DNA from: Excoecaria cochinchinensis
Lineage: Eukaryota > Streptophyta > Magnoliopsida > Malpighiales > Euphorbiaceae
DNA length: 64,000 nt
Assembly (NCBI GenBank): GCA_947683425.1
Contig: CANTUQ010000073.1
Span: 9,024,501-9,088,500 of the forward strand
Reading direction: 5' to 3'
Part shown: in pieces, positions 23,190 through 34,833 of the stretch
Layout: the number at the start of each line of letters is the position of its first letter
Position numbering within the stretch: position 1 is the stretch's first letter
Translations under genes and position numbers: made by a program
The notes under the pieces: model-generated
Databases searched by the model: none
What the model saw: only the letters and a program-made list of their open reading frames with translations
Told to the model about the DNA's origin: nothing

Positions 23190-24560
23190 ATGGCCAATTC
23201 ACCGAGAGAGGCAGATGCAACCCGAGCTATGATTGTTGAAGAAGTTGGTAGGAGGCTAGAGGAGTTTGAAAATAGGATGATGGCCATGATGGGCAATCTA
23301 CCAGTAGCTATGGTAGCCCCTGCCAGGCCAAACCCAGTCGTTCCCCCTGTAGGACAAAATGAGCAGGAGGATATTCGGGAGAATCCCTCTACAGTAGTAT
23401 GCCCACCAGCTGCGATGCTTGCAAGGCAAAGAAGAGGCGAGGCTCATGGGCATGAAGATGACTTTGTAGTGGAAGAAAACAAAGAACTAGCCATGATAAG
23501 GGGGAAGGCACTTGAGCTTGAAGAGATGATGTGGAGAAAGATGGATGAGAAGTTTGAAGCTATGATCCGCTTGCTGGTAGTGGGAAGAGGTATAAGTCCT
23601 TAAGATAAGGGGCTGGATGGCAAAGATCTAATTCCCTAGAACTTCGAGATGACTGACATTCCTAAATTTGAAGGCACTCAGACCCCATGGCTCACGTGAA
23701 GCAATACTCCCTAGTAATGAAGGGAACAACCCTGACGAAGATGCAAAAGGTAGAATATTTCTGCCTGAGTTTGATGGGGTATGCAGTTGACTGGTACCAT
23801 AGATTGGACCGAAGAATTAAGATTGGGACTTGCTGACAAATGTATTTCTGGCACAATATGACTACAATACTAGAATGGAGGTCACCCTAAAGGATTTAGA
23901 ATTGCTATGTCAAAAGCCAGAAGAGTCTTTTCATGAGTACCTCACTAAGTGGAGACATAGGGTCATGGAAATGAAGTAAAAGCCCAATACTGTAGATCAA
24001 ATTAGGCTATTTATCAGAAATGCCAGCACATATTTGAAGGAGGCACTCAAGTTGAAGGGATTAAAAGATTGGTAATCTCTTAAAGATATTTGAGGCAGAA
24101 GGAGAGAATTTAGCAAAGAAGGCAATTGTCGCCAATTATGGCTATGGCGGTGCAAAGCTTAAAGGGGGCTCTAGCAACAATAACGAGAATGATGGTAACG
24201 AGAGGGTTGAAGCATTGGTTACTGAGACAGATGTGCACTCTAATTCTAACTCAGGCAAACCATTATCTTGATATCTTGATCATTTCACCAAAGAAGGAAA
24301 ATTGCAACCACTGCCGCAAAGGCCAGCCACGAGCCAAGGAAGTCCAAGACATAGAACGAACTAGTATCGTATGTATCATCAACACACAGGGTATAAAATA
24401 GATTACTATCATGCTCTAAGAAAGTGCATACAGAAATGGGTTGACGCTGATCAAATTTTGGGTCCAAGGAAGAAGAGAAAGATATAAAGCAATTATAAGG
24501 CCATAACATCACTAATCTTGGGAGCACCATCTAGAGAAACGGGAGTCTGAGGTGTTAGAA
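23190..24560 (+). pseudogene. gag: gag of TAT element C
   Basis: Structural protein gene of a TAT element. The likely start is the ATG at 23190 (MANSPREADATRAM), matching MANLSGESNATHAM in B. A helix EEVGRRLEEFENRMMAMMGN, a Pro-rich linker and an acidic stretch ending MWRKMDEKFEAM follow. This frame stops near 23600. Further capsid pieces are readable in changing frames: DGKDLIP..NFEMTDIPKFEGT, LVMKGTTLTKMQKVEYF, DWYHRLDR, and FHEYLTKWRHR near 23930. A Cys/His stretch CNHCRKGQ lies near 24305, but no clean zinc knuckle is left. Several frameshifts and stops make it non-functional. Confidence 0.75.
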
Positions 24561-24576
24561 GATTTTCAAGTAATTT

Positions 24577-25145
24577 GTGTCAGCAGCAGAGGAAGATATT
24601 AGCTACTTAGATGTTCTTTTTATTTTTGAACTACTTAATAATGACATTTTTAATTCTAGTTGCATTAATAAGATAAACATTTTTGCTTACTTATGTGATA
24701 TTTCTTATGATTTTACAATGTATAATCACGAGCATGCCTCATTCATATTTTACATTGATTCAATTGATGCTATGCCATTTAATCTCGGAACTTTGGAAAA
24801 CCCAAAGGAAATCTTGATAGCATCTAACATAACTCCTAAAGAGAGATCAAAACTTGAGAGAAATTTAAGAAAATATGAAAAAGTCTTTGCCTGGACCTAT
24901 GAAGACGTGCTAGGAGTTGATCGCGGAATCGCTGAGCACACCATTCCAACATACCTCGATCACAGATCAGTTAAGCGCAAGCTCAGAAGACTCAGGCCAG
25001 AATGGGCAGAAAAGGCCAAAGAAGAGATCCACAAGCAAAAGCAAGGCCAAATTTCTTATTGAACTTCAACACCCGACTTGGTTGGTCAGTATCATCCCGA
25101 TAGTCGAGAAGAGCGAAAAACTATCAAGATTTGAATAAAGCTTAT
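24577..25145 (+). pseudogene. pol: TAT pol: region before RT and start of RT
   Basis: About 160 codons are open. They contain NPKEILIASNITPKERSKL and YEKVFAWTYEDVLGVDRGIAEH, then RRLRPEWAEKAKEEI. This is the segment just upstream of the RT domain in TAT/Ogre pol. After a stop near 25060, another frame carries QHPTWLVSIIPIVEK and then DLNKAY, RT motifs 1-2. The catalytic YXDD region and RNase H are absent. The sequence then turns into an inverted RT fragment, so this pol was destroyed by rearrangement, not only by point mutation. Confidence 0.75.
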
Positions 25146-25194
25146 AAAAAAAAACAAAAAAAATGTATACAAAAGAAAAGAATTAATATATAGA

Positions 25195-25312
25195 TATGAT
25201 CAAAAACTGTTGACATGGGGCAAAGGAGAGTCATCTTTAGGGTAAGCTTTGTTCAAATCCCGTTGATCTACACATACCCATACTTTTCCCTTCTTCTTGG
25301 CTACCGTAAAGG
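25195..25312 (-). pseudogene. Inverted RT fragment inside element C
   Basis: The minus strand reads VAKKKGKVWVCVDQRDLNKA, then YPKDDSPLPHV, the N-terminal RT block of TAT elements. It overlaps in content with the plus-strand DLNKAY that ends only about 60 bases earlier. The two therefore form an imperfect inverted pair of the same RT motif. It is followed on the plus strand by integrase sequence. Confidence 0.8.
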
Positions 25313-25329
25313 ACCAAAAGACTGATACG

Positions 25330-26364
25330 CAAAGTTACGATGTGTGGACGAGAAAGAAGCTAAGAAGGTCATGGAAGAAGTTCATGCCGGAATCTGCAGA
25401 GCTCATATGGAAGATGAAATGCTGGCGAAAAGGATCATGAGACAAGGACTCTATGGACTTACAATGGATACAAATTGCTTAAGCTTCGGGAATAGACATC
25501 ATAGGGGAAGTGTGCCCTATGGTCTCTAACGGACATAGGTTCATCATAGATGCTATCGCCTGCTTCACCAAGTGGGTAGAAGCTGAGTCCTTCAAGAAAG
25601 TTAACGCTCGGGATATGGACAAGTTCATCGAAAGGAATCTGATATGTTGATGTGGTCTCCCGTACCACGCTGTGTCCAAGGACGGGAGGCAGTTTATGGC
25701 TAAAGCTAAGAAGGTGCTCCAGAAGTATGGCATTGAGTATCATAGATCCTCTCCATATCACCCTCAAGCCAATGGTCTGTTGAGGCGGCCAATAAGAACG
25801 TCAAAAATATTTTGGCCAAAATGGTTCAGAACTACAAGTGTTGGCCAGAGAAATTGCCTTTTGCACTTTGGGGCTAGGAAACCACCTTCAGAACCTCTAC
25901 AGTAGCCACACCTTATTCTTTGGTGTATGGCATAGAAGCAGTACTGTAGGTTGAGATAGAACTCAAGTCTTTAAGGGTAGTTATGGAGGCAGAGATTCCA
26001 AAAGCCGATTGGGCCCAACAACGATTGCTACAGCCAAACATACTAGACAAGAACAGATTGCGAGCCTATTATTACAGCCAGATCTACTAGAAAAGGCTTG
26101 CTTGGTCGTTCAAAAAAATACAGAAGGCAACCGCTAAAAGAGGGAGATTTAGTCCTTAAGCAAATAAGATCGAGTGTTCCAGACATACGAGGGAAGGTCC
26201 ATTTATTCTTAAAAAGTTTGCTATCCAAGGGGGCAGCGATTCTGATAGATAGTGATGAGAAAGAGTTTATGGAACCAGTCAACATCTACAAACTTAAGAG
26301 GTTCCATTGGCTAAAAACTAAAAATCAAAAGAAGAGAATAAAAGTCCTGCGGGTCAAAAACTGA
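25330..26364 (+). pseudogene. pol: Integrase remnant of TAT element C
   Basis: The zinc-binding region is recognisable as EVHAGICRAHMEDEMLAKRI followed by GLYGLT. The catalytic core appears as GHRFIIDAIACFTKWVEAES, and in another frame SKDGRQFMAKAKKVLQKYGI with YHRSSPYHPQANG, the usual neighbourhood of the second Asp and the Glu. A C-terminal piece has LKEGDLVLKQIR and GAAILIDSDEKEFMEPVN, the TAT C-terminal domain. Pieces lie in at least three frames with stops between, and part of the zinc domain is missing. Non-functional. Confidence 0.8.
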
Positions 26365-27789
26365 AAAAAGGCGGCCTTGCTAAAAATGGGCGCCTCGTCA
26401 GGGTGAAAAGCGAAAAAAGGCATCCTGGGCAAAAATTAGAGGCTCGAGAGAAAATTTCCAATCAAGAAAACACGAAAGGACTAATTGGAAATAGGAGTTT
26501 GATACTTATGAGATCCATTCTGAGATTAAACATGAATTTTTCATTTTGAATATATGTTAGATAATGATCGTGCATTGAGAAATCATACTGAAATGTACAC
26601 AATCTTTGCAAAATAAATTCAACTCATGTGTTCATTATTTTCTAGTTCATTTATAAAAAGAGAAACATCATTCATTACTGAATGCACCTGATCTAAATAA
26701 CTATACTTTACTACTGCTCTCATCTGCCAGATGCCTAAGTTGATAGGTCTTATTATCAACTGTGGGACTAAGCACCTACCTCTTGAATGCATTAGTGGGA
26801 GTAAAAGAAAAATCCCCGATAGATAGTATAATAGTCTTCACCGGCAGGTTGCCCAGAGGCTATGGTATCTAGAGGTAAAAGCCGAAGATAAAGGTCCACT
26901 TTGGAAAGATAGAGGATGCCTTACTGCATCTTGACTCCCCAAACTTTTGAGTACAACGGCCAGTAATGTAAAAGGTAGTCTCATGAAGCCCACACAATGG
27001 AACACACCTTAAAGAACCTGATCCTCATCTGCCACCTCACCCAATCTAGCAACACATTCGTCAGGAGAGGCAAAGGAATACAACCGCTGTCTGGGAAGGA
27101 AGTGCCTCAGTAAATAACTGCTGATTACTCTAGAAGGGGGCTTTGATAGTAGCTTCAACTATTCTTGCAGTCATACCCTTAAAAAAAAAGGCCGTTAGAG
27201 ATGAAAATTGTAATTGGCTCTCTAAGCAAAAGTTAGGCCAAAGGGCAGGGTGAAAACCTGGAAATAGGCAGTTTTTCCTACTAAAAAAATAAAATAAATA
27301 AAAGCCACTGGAGTGTAGGCACAGGGTCTTGTGAAAATCCCCAAAGGGACGCATTTCTCACAAAGAAAAGCTAGTGTGAAAATCCTCAAGGGACGCACTA
27401 CCTTTAAAATAATGACTTTCGATGTTCGAAGAGATAAGGCGGTATTACCTCGAATGACCACCCTTCAGGCAGATAGTGCATAATGTAGAACTTGAGTTAG
27501 AGTCCTGAGGGCAAGATACTGTACAACTAATGGCAAAAGGTGTATGCTCATTGACCGGGGGGCAAAGATGCACACGGGACAGTTTTCACTAAAAGGACTA
27601 TGGGTCAGAATTCCTAAGCCAAGGTGATACTCTTCTAGATCATTGGGGGCATCAGACAGTACGAGTAGTACCCTCAGTGATTCCCTTAACCACTTAGGAT
27701 ATGGTTTATCCATTTTTGCATCTCGCATGTATAATCTTTTGCATATCTCCCTGCATAACTTTACATGTGCATAGCCTTTCATGATGCCC

Positions 27790-28090
27790 AACATGCATTC
27801 ACACATGCTTGAACTTTGTATATATTTTGCATATGCAATTCTTCACGCACATTCCGTGTACATAATCTTTGCATACATGTAACGCATAATTATTTGCACA
27901 TGTATAGCATGCATATCATAAGCATATCACGTGCATTCAATCCTTTACACGTATAGTTGCATACACATAATTTTTGTACATTAATCCTTTGCATGTGTTT
28001 CCTGTATATAGTTTTGTATGTATATTTCACACACATGATTCCATACGCACACACAATGTTTTGTATATGTTACTGTGTACATGACTTAGG
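27790..28090 (+). repeat. Degenerate CATGCA/TTTGCATA repeat tract
   Basis: Words like TTTGCACATGTATA, TTGCATACACATAAT and TTTGCATGTG recur about every 25-35 bases. Similar to 22860-23045 in the leader of the same element. Confidence 0.6.
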
Positions 28091-28555
28091 GGGAAAGGTC
28101 CGAATAGACCTCATGCGCAAAGATGATCTAAGAGATAGGTTCAGCTCAACATTGTCGGACACTATATTCGGCATAAAATCAGGTGCGTCTGTATAGAGGG
28201 GGAACACCCAGAAGAACAAGCCTATTCATGCACACCATGCCGGGGGCAATCAGGTAAGTTTCTCTATCATAAGATGTACGCTCACACACATCACACAATA
28301 AGTGTACAAAAATCCAAATTCAAACGTATAAAAAATACAAATTCTCAAACAAAAACAACAAAAATAAACAAAACATGAAAACACAAAAAACAAAAAAGAA
28401 GAAGATATTTTCAAGGCCTTGAAAATCTAACATACTGTAAAAATTCAAATACATCCAAAATGTGAAAATCCCAAAAATTTGCAAAAAAACAAAAAAATAT
28501 ATCATTTTAAGAGACGTCAAAGACATTGAAACCTATCCGCCTGCAGGCAAGTAAC

Positions 28556-28765
28556 AAAATCTCCAATCTAATTTTTCTCTGAGGAGGGTCGAATCTAATT
28601 TCATCCGAGGAGGCTCAAATCTAATTTCCTCTCTAGAGGCTCAAATATAATTTTTCTCTGAGGAGGCTTAAACCTATTTTCCTCTTTGAAGGCTCAAAAT
28701 CAAAGTCTCTCAGTGAGAATCTAAGCCTCTCAGTGAGCATTTAAGCCTCTCAGTGAGCATAAATT
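28556..28765 (+). repeat. Minisatellite, CTGAGGAGGCTCAAATCTAA-like
   Basis: About 30-33 bp units with core GAGGAGGCTCAAATCTAATT, about five copies. They then grade into three copies of CTCTCAGTGAGCATTTAAGC (about 22 bp). Confidence 0.85.
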
Positions 28766-29094
28766 TTCAAAGTTTCCCTACGAGTACAAAGCCCTCTTAA
28801 GAGGCACACAAGTCTTTTCAATAAGGAGGCTCCGGTTAGAGATGATAGAGGGATCAGTATCTGGTATATCACAGTCGGTAAGGGATCTCTAAGAGGATGA
28901 TATCTGAACTTTGCAAGAAGATGATATCTGCACTTTGGAAGTTTGGAAAATGACTCGATGTAATTAAAGGGAAGATGTTCATATTCCACAAATCCTTCTC
29001 TAGGGAACAACCAACTGTCCTTCACGGGGCACCCGTTTGACATCGACCCCAACACGTATGTACTGCCATAGGTACACATCTTTTTTATATAACC

Positions 29095-29515
29095 TGCACT
29101 TTGTAGTCATGTCAGCAACTCGGTCCAATCAGTTTGTAGTCTATTTAACGGTTCGATGATATTCAACACTTGCACTTTATAGTCTATTTAACGGCTCGGT
29201 GCAATAACTTTGTAGTCTGTTTAATGGCTCAGTGATATTCAACACCTGCACTTTATAGTCTTATTAGTGACTCGGTGCAATCACTTTATAGTCTATTTAA
29301 CGGCTCGATGATATTCAACACCTGCACTTTGTAGTCTTGTCAGCGACTCAGTGCAATCATTTTGTAGTCTATTTAACGACTCGGTGATTTTCAACACCCG
29401 CACTTTGTAGTCTTGTCAGCGACTCGGTGCAATCACTTTATAGTCTATTTAACGGCTCTGTGATATTCTAGAATAACCGTACTTTGTAGTCTTGTCAGCG
29501 ACTCGGTGCGATCTG
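29095..29515 (+). repeat. 76-bp higher-order tandem repeat in TAT 3' UTR
   Basis: Two subunits of about 33 and 43 bp alternate: CACTTTGTAGTCTTGTCAGC + GACTCGGTGCAAT and CACTTTATAGTCTATTTAAC + GGCTCGGTGATATTCAACAC. The CACTTTGTA...GACTCGGTGC core is the reverse complement of the B array core, so both arrays share one ancestor but evolved different unit lengths. Confidence 0.9.
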
Positions 29516-29655
29516 GAAGGATAACTTTCAAATCACAACACTGTTCTCCTGGAAGCAACTAAAGGAGGCAGCCTCAGGTACGTGTCTCTTTCCTTTCTTT
29601 GAATTTTGGCTCACCTAGGCACCCATGCACTAGCCTCCCCAAAATTGAGGGCAAC

Positions 29656-29912
29656 TGTAGAAATTGGGTCCCGAGACAGCCCAAATCAGTGTTAGCAAAT
29701 AATGAAATCAGATGCATGTTTTTAGGCAAAAAGAAAGTTGGAAGTGATAGTTTCCTTGTCAAGTTTGATTTTGAAAAAATAATAATAATAAATAAAAATA
29801 TTTTAAAAAGTATTTTAAATATTTTAAAATAAAAATGGGTGTTTTGAAAGGATAGTATTTTTTATCATAATTATTTAAAAAAAAACAATTCGGGTGTCGG
29901 TGTGTGTTCGCG
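29656..29912 (+). repeat. Truncated 3' LTR of element C
   Basis: Starts TGTAGAAATTGGGTCCCGAG and follows the 5' LTR until about GGGTGTCGGTGTGTGTTC. It then changes directly to Athila integrase sequence. About 2.3 kb of LTR are missing. Confidence 0.85.
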
Positions 29913-30154
29913 CTGTGTGAGTGAGGAGGATTATGTGAACATCTTGACACATTGTTATTCTGCTTTATATTCGGGTCATAATGGTGCTAATAAGACGGCT
30001 TCTAGAGTGCTTGAATGTGGTTTCTATTCGCCTACTTTGTTTCATGATGCTAGAATGTTTATCGTTAAATGTGATAAGTGTTAAAGGGCTGGTAGTATTG
30101 GTAAGAGAGATGAAATGCCTTTGAATTCTATTTTAGAGGTAGAGATATTTGATG
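29913..30154 (+). pseudogene. pol: Athila-type integrase, N-terminal part
   Basis: Reads RCVSEEDYVNILTHCYSA, GGHNGANKTASRV-like (SGHNGANKTASRVLECGFYS), then FIVKCDKC and, past a TAA at 30082-30084, EMPLNSILEVEIFDV. This is the HHCC zinc-binding region and linker typical of Athila integrases. The TAA stands where the family has Gln, consistent with CAA-to-TAA. The frame is then interrupted exactly at 30154 by LTR element D and resumes at 56311 after the duplicated TGATG. The left side is abruptly joined to the truncated LTR of C. Confidence 0.85.
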
Positions 30155-30326
30155 TGTAACAACCCAATTTGGCCCTAGAAGTTTTGGCAATGTTTTTGGC
30201 CGATTTTGATAAGTAAAAGAGTGAATCTAGATGTGAATTTGCGGGTTTGCAAGATATTAAAATTATAAAGTTTTGATTATACTAATATGATTTAAAAAGA
30301 AGAGGGTGTGACTCTAGTGTGGGTTC

Positions 30327-30360
30327 TATCGCGAGCGCGACAGTGTCGCGGGCACGACAG
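30327..30360. repeat. Paired CGCGAG dyads, D 5' LTR (site 1)
   Basis: TATCGCGAGCGCGACA and TGTCGCGGGCACGACA, one base apart. The 3' LTR counterpart is 53228-53260. Confidence 0.85.
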
Positions 30361-31854
30361 AATGCTTCACGAGAAGCCTAGCGGAGTTAGATTATTTGTT
30401 GTGTTATAGACACATGGCGGCGTAGGGGAGTGACAAGTGGCATTGTAGGAGGCTGACACATGGCTACAACGGAGTGTGACACTTGGCATTGGATTTTTTT
30501 TTAAGTAAATGAATATATTAATTATAGTGATTAGTAGCACTAATGAGGGTTAGTTGGCATTTATTGGGTTTTGGATGAACTTTGACCGGCTGCCCTTGGG
30601 TTTTTATTTGGTTTTCTTTACTTTTGGCATTTAGTCTTTTGCTTTTCTTTGGTTTTTGGCCGTGCTCCTCTTGCCTTGCCATTTCCTTTTTCCTTTTCTT
30701 CTTCATTTGCTTTACTCTTTGAGAGAACCGCTTAGGTGGGTTGAAGAGAGTGTGTTAAAGGTAAGTGTGGTTGGTTTTCCGATCTGACCTCCTTTTTCTT
30801 TTTGTCTTTGATTTAAAGTGAAAAACAAGGTTCAATCCTTGGATTTTCTTTGTATGATTTTGTTGAAACTGTGGACAAGAAATTGAATAAAGGGAAGGAG
30901 AAGATCGCCAACGAGTAGAGAACAGAGTTTGAGCTCCTAGAGGTCAGGATCGTGTGTGGTTTTAACTTTTGGTTCATTTTGATTGCTTGCAGTGTTTTCA
31001 TGATATATGTGTGTATGTGCTTATGATTTATGGGTATATATGTTCTGATTATGTAAATTGATCAATTGAGTGTGTATGTTAATGATAAAGTTTGATTTGG
31101 CAAGTTCTGTTTATTTTGCATCTGACCTCTGTGAAGTTTTTTCATCATAATTAGAGTTCCAAACCTGTAAATTGAATGATTGTTGATTCATTAGAATCAT
31201 GACGGAAATACCTATAAAAGTTTTAGAAATGACCTTGGGCCAATTCTAGCTCTAAGACCCTTTTAATTGGCTAAAACAGAGGTGTCTCTACTTTGGCCGG
31301 TTCATTTGAACGGTTCGGATTGTTTAGACCATATATGACGTTATAGATGTCCAATTGACCTGAATCTTATCCCATTTAAAATTTACCTTCCTAGGGAACA
31401 ATTGTTAAGTAGGACACTTTCCCTAAAAATGACGGTTAGACATTGGTTTAGATGATACAAGTTGGAGGTGAGAAGTAGTCTTGTGGAGGTTCCTGACGGA
31501 GCTTTCTGTCTCGAACGCGACAGAGAGGGTCATAAGAGTGAGTTTCTTCTTGAATTAGAGCCCCTAGTTGACATGAATCTACTCCCCACCTTTCCCCTCA
31601 ACTAATTTGTATATTTTTAGATGTTTTTCTTCCCGAAATGAACCTGTAGTACCCCAGAATGTTTCCGTGGTCCATACCATGCATGTTTAGGTTTATCGAA
31701 TGCTATGGCATAAGAGTTTAATAATAGAATTCAATGTATACATGATTTTCAAGTGTTGAACATGACATGCTATGTGATCTCAATTGTTTTATAATGTTTG
31801 AGTAGTTGTATTGTACTTGAATATAGTATATAGAATCTTTTTGGAATTTAGCTT

Positions 31855-31940
31855 CTGTCGCGAGCGCGACTTATTGTCGCGATCCCGACAGTGAACTTGG
31901 TTTCTATCACGAGCGTGACTTCTTGTCGCGATCGCGACAG
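31855..31940. repeat. Four CGCGAG dyads, D 5' LTR (site 3)
   Basis: Includes the perfect 16-bp palindrome TGTCGCGATCGCGACA at 31924-31939. The other three modules have one or more changes. The counterpart is 55175-55260. Confidence 0.88.
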
Positions 31941-32574
31941 TGAATCTCTTCTCGCCCAGTTCTATGTTTTTGAAAAATGTTTTCTTTTAGCTTGCTTTGC
32001 ATGTCTTTTCTCTAGCGCATAGTCTATACTTGATTATTCTTCTTTTATACTATAATAGAGTTTTATGCTGGTAAATATTGACATGATAGTATTATGAATT
32101 GTGAACCTAACAGTGTTAGGTATTCTACTTTGAATTATTGAGTCAAGCCTGAAGTGTCATATTAGTGGATAGGTAAGCATGCTTATAAAGGGTTAGAGTG
32201 CGGCTGCTACAGTGACCTTAATTGGTCCAACGACGAATACCCAGAGTATTCATTTTGAGTTAGGTCTCTAGAGTTTGATACTGTTTATCAGTATTTAAGG
32301 TAAAGTACCCGTATCCACAATTGTTGAAAATTCAGGCTAACGTATATTTTGTAGTGTATAAGAGGTGAAGTAGAGACTTGTAAATGCATATGATTATAGT
32401 ATGACATGTTACTAATGTTGTTTGCCCTATATGGATTTCTGCATTAAGACTGAGTTAGAACATGATAGTATTTGCTTACCAGATTGTGTACATGATTATT
32501 TATATATGACATAACTATCAATATGCATGTGATATATTTTATGACTTCGTTAGAAGTCTTTTGCTTCTGTTTGT

Positions 32575-32620
32575 CCCCACTAAGCGTTATCGCTTAGCAC
32601 GGGTGTTTATCCGTGTAGGT
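32575..32620 (+). other. Tekay LTR double hairpin (D 5' LTR)
   Basis: CCCCACTAAGCG-TTAT-CGCTTAGC can fold as one stem and CACGGGTGTTTATCCGTG as a second, directly adjacent stem ending in TAGGT. The core is shared with all Tekay-like LTRs in the window. Confidence 0.8.
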
Positions 32621-32985
32621 TTTCAAGTTTGGATCAGAGGCTGCACATCTGCAGGTCAAGGCCACTAGGAGCTAGCTTAAGAACTTTTTGTTCTAAATAG
32701 AGTTTTTACATTTTGAGTAACATCATTATGTATATAAGAAGTATAGTATTGACATGTAAATGTTAAATGTATTTGTATACGTATCGTAAATGAACATGAA
32801 ATAAATATAAAGCTTTTGTATTATGTACAGTATATATATATGTCATAAGAACTTTTTGTTTGGCCCAAAGTATTCTTATCTTTTAATGTTAATGCTTCCG
32901 CTACGGTACATGTGTGTGTGTGTGTGTTTGAGTCCGCTTAGCGCTCCGATATTCCTTCCCGGGGGTATGGGGGTGTTACATTTAG

Positions 32986-32997
32986 TGGTATCAGAGC
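32986..32997 (+). promoter_or_regulatory. Primer binding site of D (initiator Met tRNA)
   Basis: TGGTATCAGAGC, complementary to the 3' end of plant initiator Met tRNA, five bases after the LTR. Confidence 0.92.
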
Positions 32998-33109
32998 ATA
33001 GGTTAGAGGTTCTGGTCTATAAGATGTAGAGTATAGATTAAATGTCAGAGTCTGTTTAAAGTTGTGGCCTAATGCAGATGTTGTTTTTTATTTTTTTTAT
33101 AGAGTATAG

Positions 33110-33622
33110 ATGGTGTCCGAGCCGAGTGAGAATGTCGGGGAGACTACGGGTAGTGTAAATCCAGTTCATGTTGATCCGCAGATGCAAGAATAAGATAAAG
33201 ATGAGAGAGCTGGTCCTGTTCAGGACAACTCGGAGCTGATGCAAGGGTTGGTACAGATTTTAGATAGATTGACAGCTCCTAAAGCTCCAACAGATTTGAT
33301 TAGAAAGAGGGGAGCTGAAGAATTCCATGGGACATTGTTAGATCAATCTGACATAGCAAAATTTTGGCTAAAGAGAACAGGAAGGATCCTGCAAGAGATT
33401 AATTGTCCACAGAATCAAAGGGTAGCTTGCGCAGTATCATTGCTGCAGGGTGCAGCTTATGATTGGTGGGAATTGGTGTTGAGGAATCCTCAGAGGCCAG
33501 CGGAACTATCATGGGATTTCTTTGTCCATGAATTTAAAGAAAAATATGTGACTAAGGCCTATAGAGAGGCAAGGTGGAGAGAATTTGTGAGCTTTAAGCA
33601 AAAGAACATGACAGTAAGGGAA
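33110..33622 (+). pseudogene. gag: gag of element D, first part
   Basis: From the ATG at 33110 (MVSEPSENVGETTG) the frame passes a TAA at 33191-33193. It continues through a typical chromovirus gag: LDRLTAPKAPTDLI, FLKRTGRIL-like WLKRTGRILQEINCP, ACAVSLLQGAAYDWW, FFVHEFKEKYV, ending TVRE. AYDWWE and the following EFKEKY correspond to the conserved capsid block of Ty3/gypsy gags. The frame is cut after 33622 by element E and resumes in phase at 52309. The start was chosen because it follows the LTR and primer site as in F and gives the longest collinear match. Confidence 0.88.
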
Positions 33623-34833
33623 TGTCACACCCCGTTTGCCCCTTAGTAGTATGAGCCATGTTTGTGCATGTGCATTGTATGAGTTTTGACATGTATTAAG
33701 GGCATTTTTAGTAGAAATGTATGTTTTAAGAGTTTTGTTAGCATGTGGGTGCATGTATGGTGTTAGAGTGTGTTTTTAGGACAGTGCTAGTGTGTGTGTG
33801 TGTGTGCTCACACACTTGTAGGGTGTGAGTGAATTGGGTGTGATTACATATGCATAAGTGTAGCATAATAGAGTATGTTTAAGTTGGGATGTTTTTGTGT
33901 GTGATGCATTGTATGGTTTTTAGGTGTGAGCATATCATATAGGGTGTGATGGTGAGAGGGAGCATTGAGTGTGTATGACATATGCATGTAGTGTGTGAGT
34001 GATTGGTTTCCACCACTAGGAAATGGACATGTGGCCTAGGTTGGAAAAGGGGAAATTAAAAGAGGAAAGAGAAAAGAGAACAGGAAATTCTGCCTCTCCA
34101 TCCCGTTCCCTCTTCTCTTTACCTCCTTTCTTCCTCTTCTCTTTCCACTTTGGTGTCCTAGCTTGGACTCAAGCTTGTGTGGTGGGAATTGATTTCTCCT
34201 TGGGTTTGATTGGTAAGTTTCATGCATTTATTTTGTTATTGTTTAAGTTTTCCATCTTCATCTCCTTCACTTTCTTCCTTGAATTTTCTGGGTTTGGATC
34301 TAAGTTAGGATTTTGTGTTTGTGTGTTTTGATGGTTTGATGCTTAGTTGAGCCTCCTCGTGAGCCAAAGGGCAAAGAGAAGGTTGGATCTAGTGGATCTA
34401 AGCATTAGGAGCAAAGGATTTCAAGGTTTGGGAATTTTCTGCTCTTAAATGTGAAAATGTCCATACGTGTTCTTGATGAATTTCTAGAAATTATGGTGAT
34501 CTTGATGTGTTTTGTGGTTCAAATGTTATGGGTTTTGTTTTAGATGTGCTAAGGAAGTTCAATTGTGGTTTAATGAATTTAATTGTGATCTTGAATGTGA
34601 TGATGATGAATAGTACTGATATTTCAAATTGGGTAAATTGATGTTGTTATTGGTATGATTTATTTGGAATTCTTGGTATATATGTTGTGGTATATGTTAT
34701 ATTGTGTTTGTTGTGGGTGTTGGATGGCTGGAATTAAGGTAAGAGACCAAGTGGAGTGATTTATGTGTTTGTGTGTGATTTTGGTGAAGAAGGAAATCTG
34801 CAGAATTCTGCAGATTTTGGAAAACCCGTATCT

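Larger units (their letters stand above)
26365..29655 (+). other. 3' untranslated region of element C
   Basis: Long non-coding tail. It opens with repeated GGTGAAAAGCGAAAAAAGGC / CTCGAGAGAAAA words. Bases 27215-27300 match the inverted 3' UTR of B, and three repeat tracts (listed separately) follow. A purine tract AAAATTGAGGGCAAC directly precedes the 3' LTR. No coding evidence. Confidence 0.75.
19598..29912 (+). mobile_element. Decayed TAT retrotransposon (element C), 3' LTR truncated
   Basis: Plus-strand order: LTR (19598-22150), Arg-type primer site, leader, gag, pol remnants (pre-RT, an inverted RT scrap, integrase), 3' UTR with tandem repeats, then a 3' LTR that stops after about 257 bp. 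It inserted into the LTR of H. No target duplication can be checked because the right end is gone. Confidence 0.85.
30155..32980 (+). repeat. 5' LTR of element D
   Basis: 2826 bp, TGTAACAACCC...GGGGGTGTTACA. It contains CGCGAG dyads at 30327-30360, 31507-31522 and 31855-31940, the double hairpin at 32575-32620 and a (TG)n tract near 32910. It is near-identical by eye to 53056-56305 apart from the 396-bp insertion there. Confidence 0.92.
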
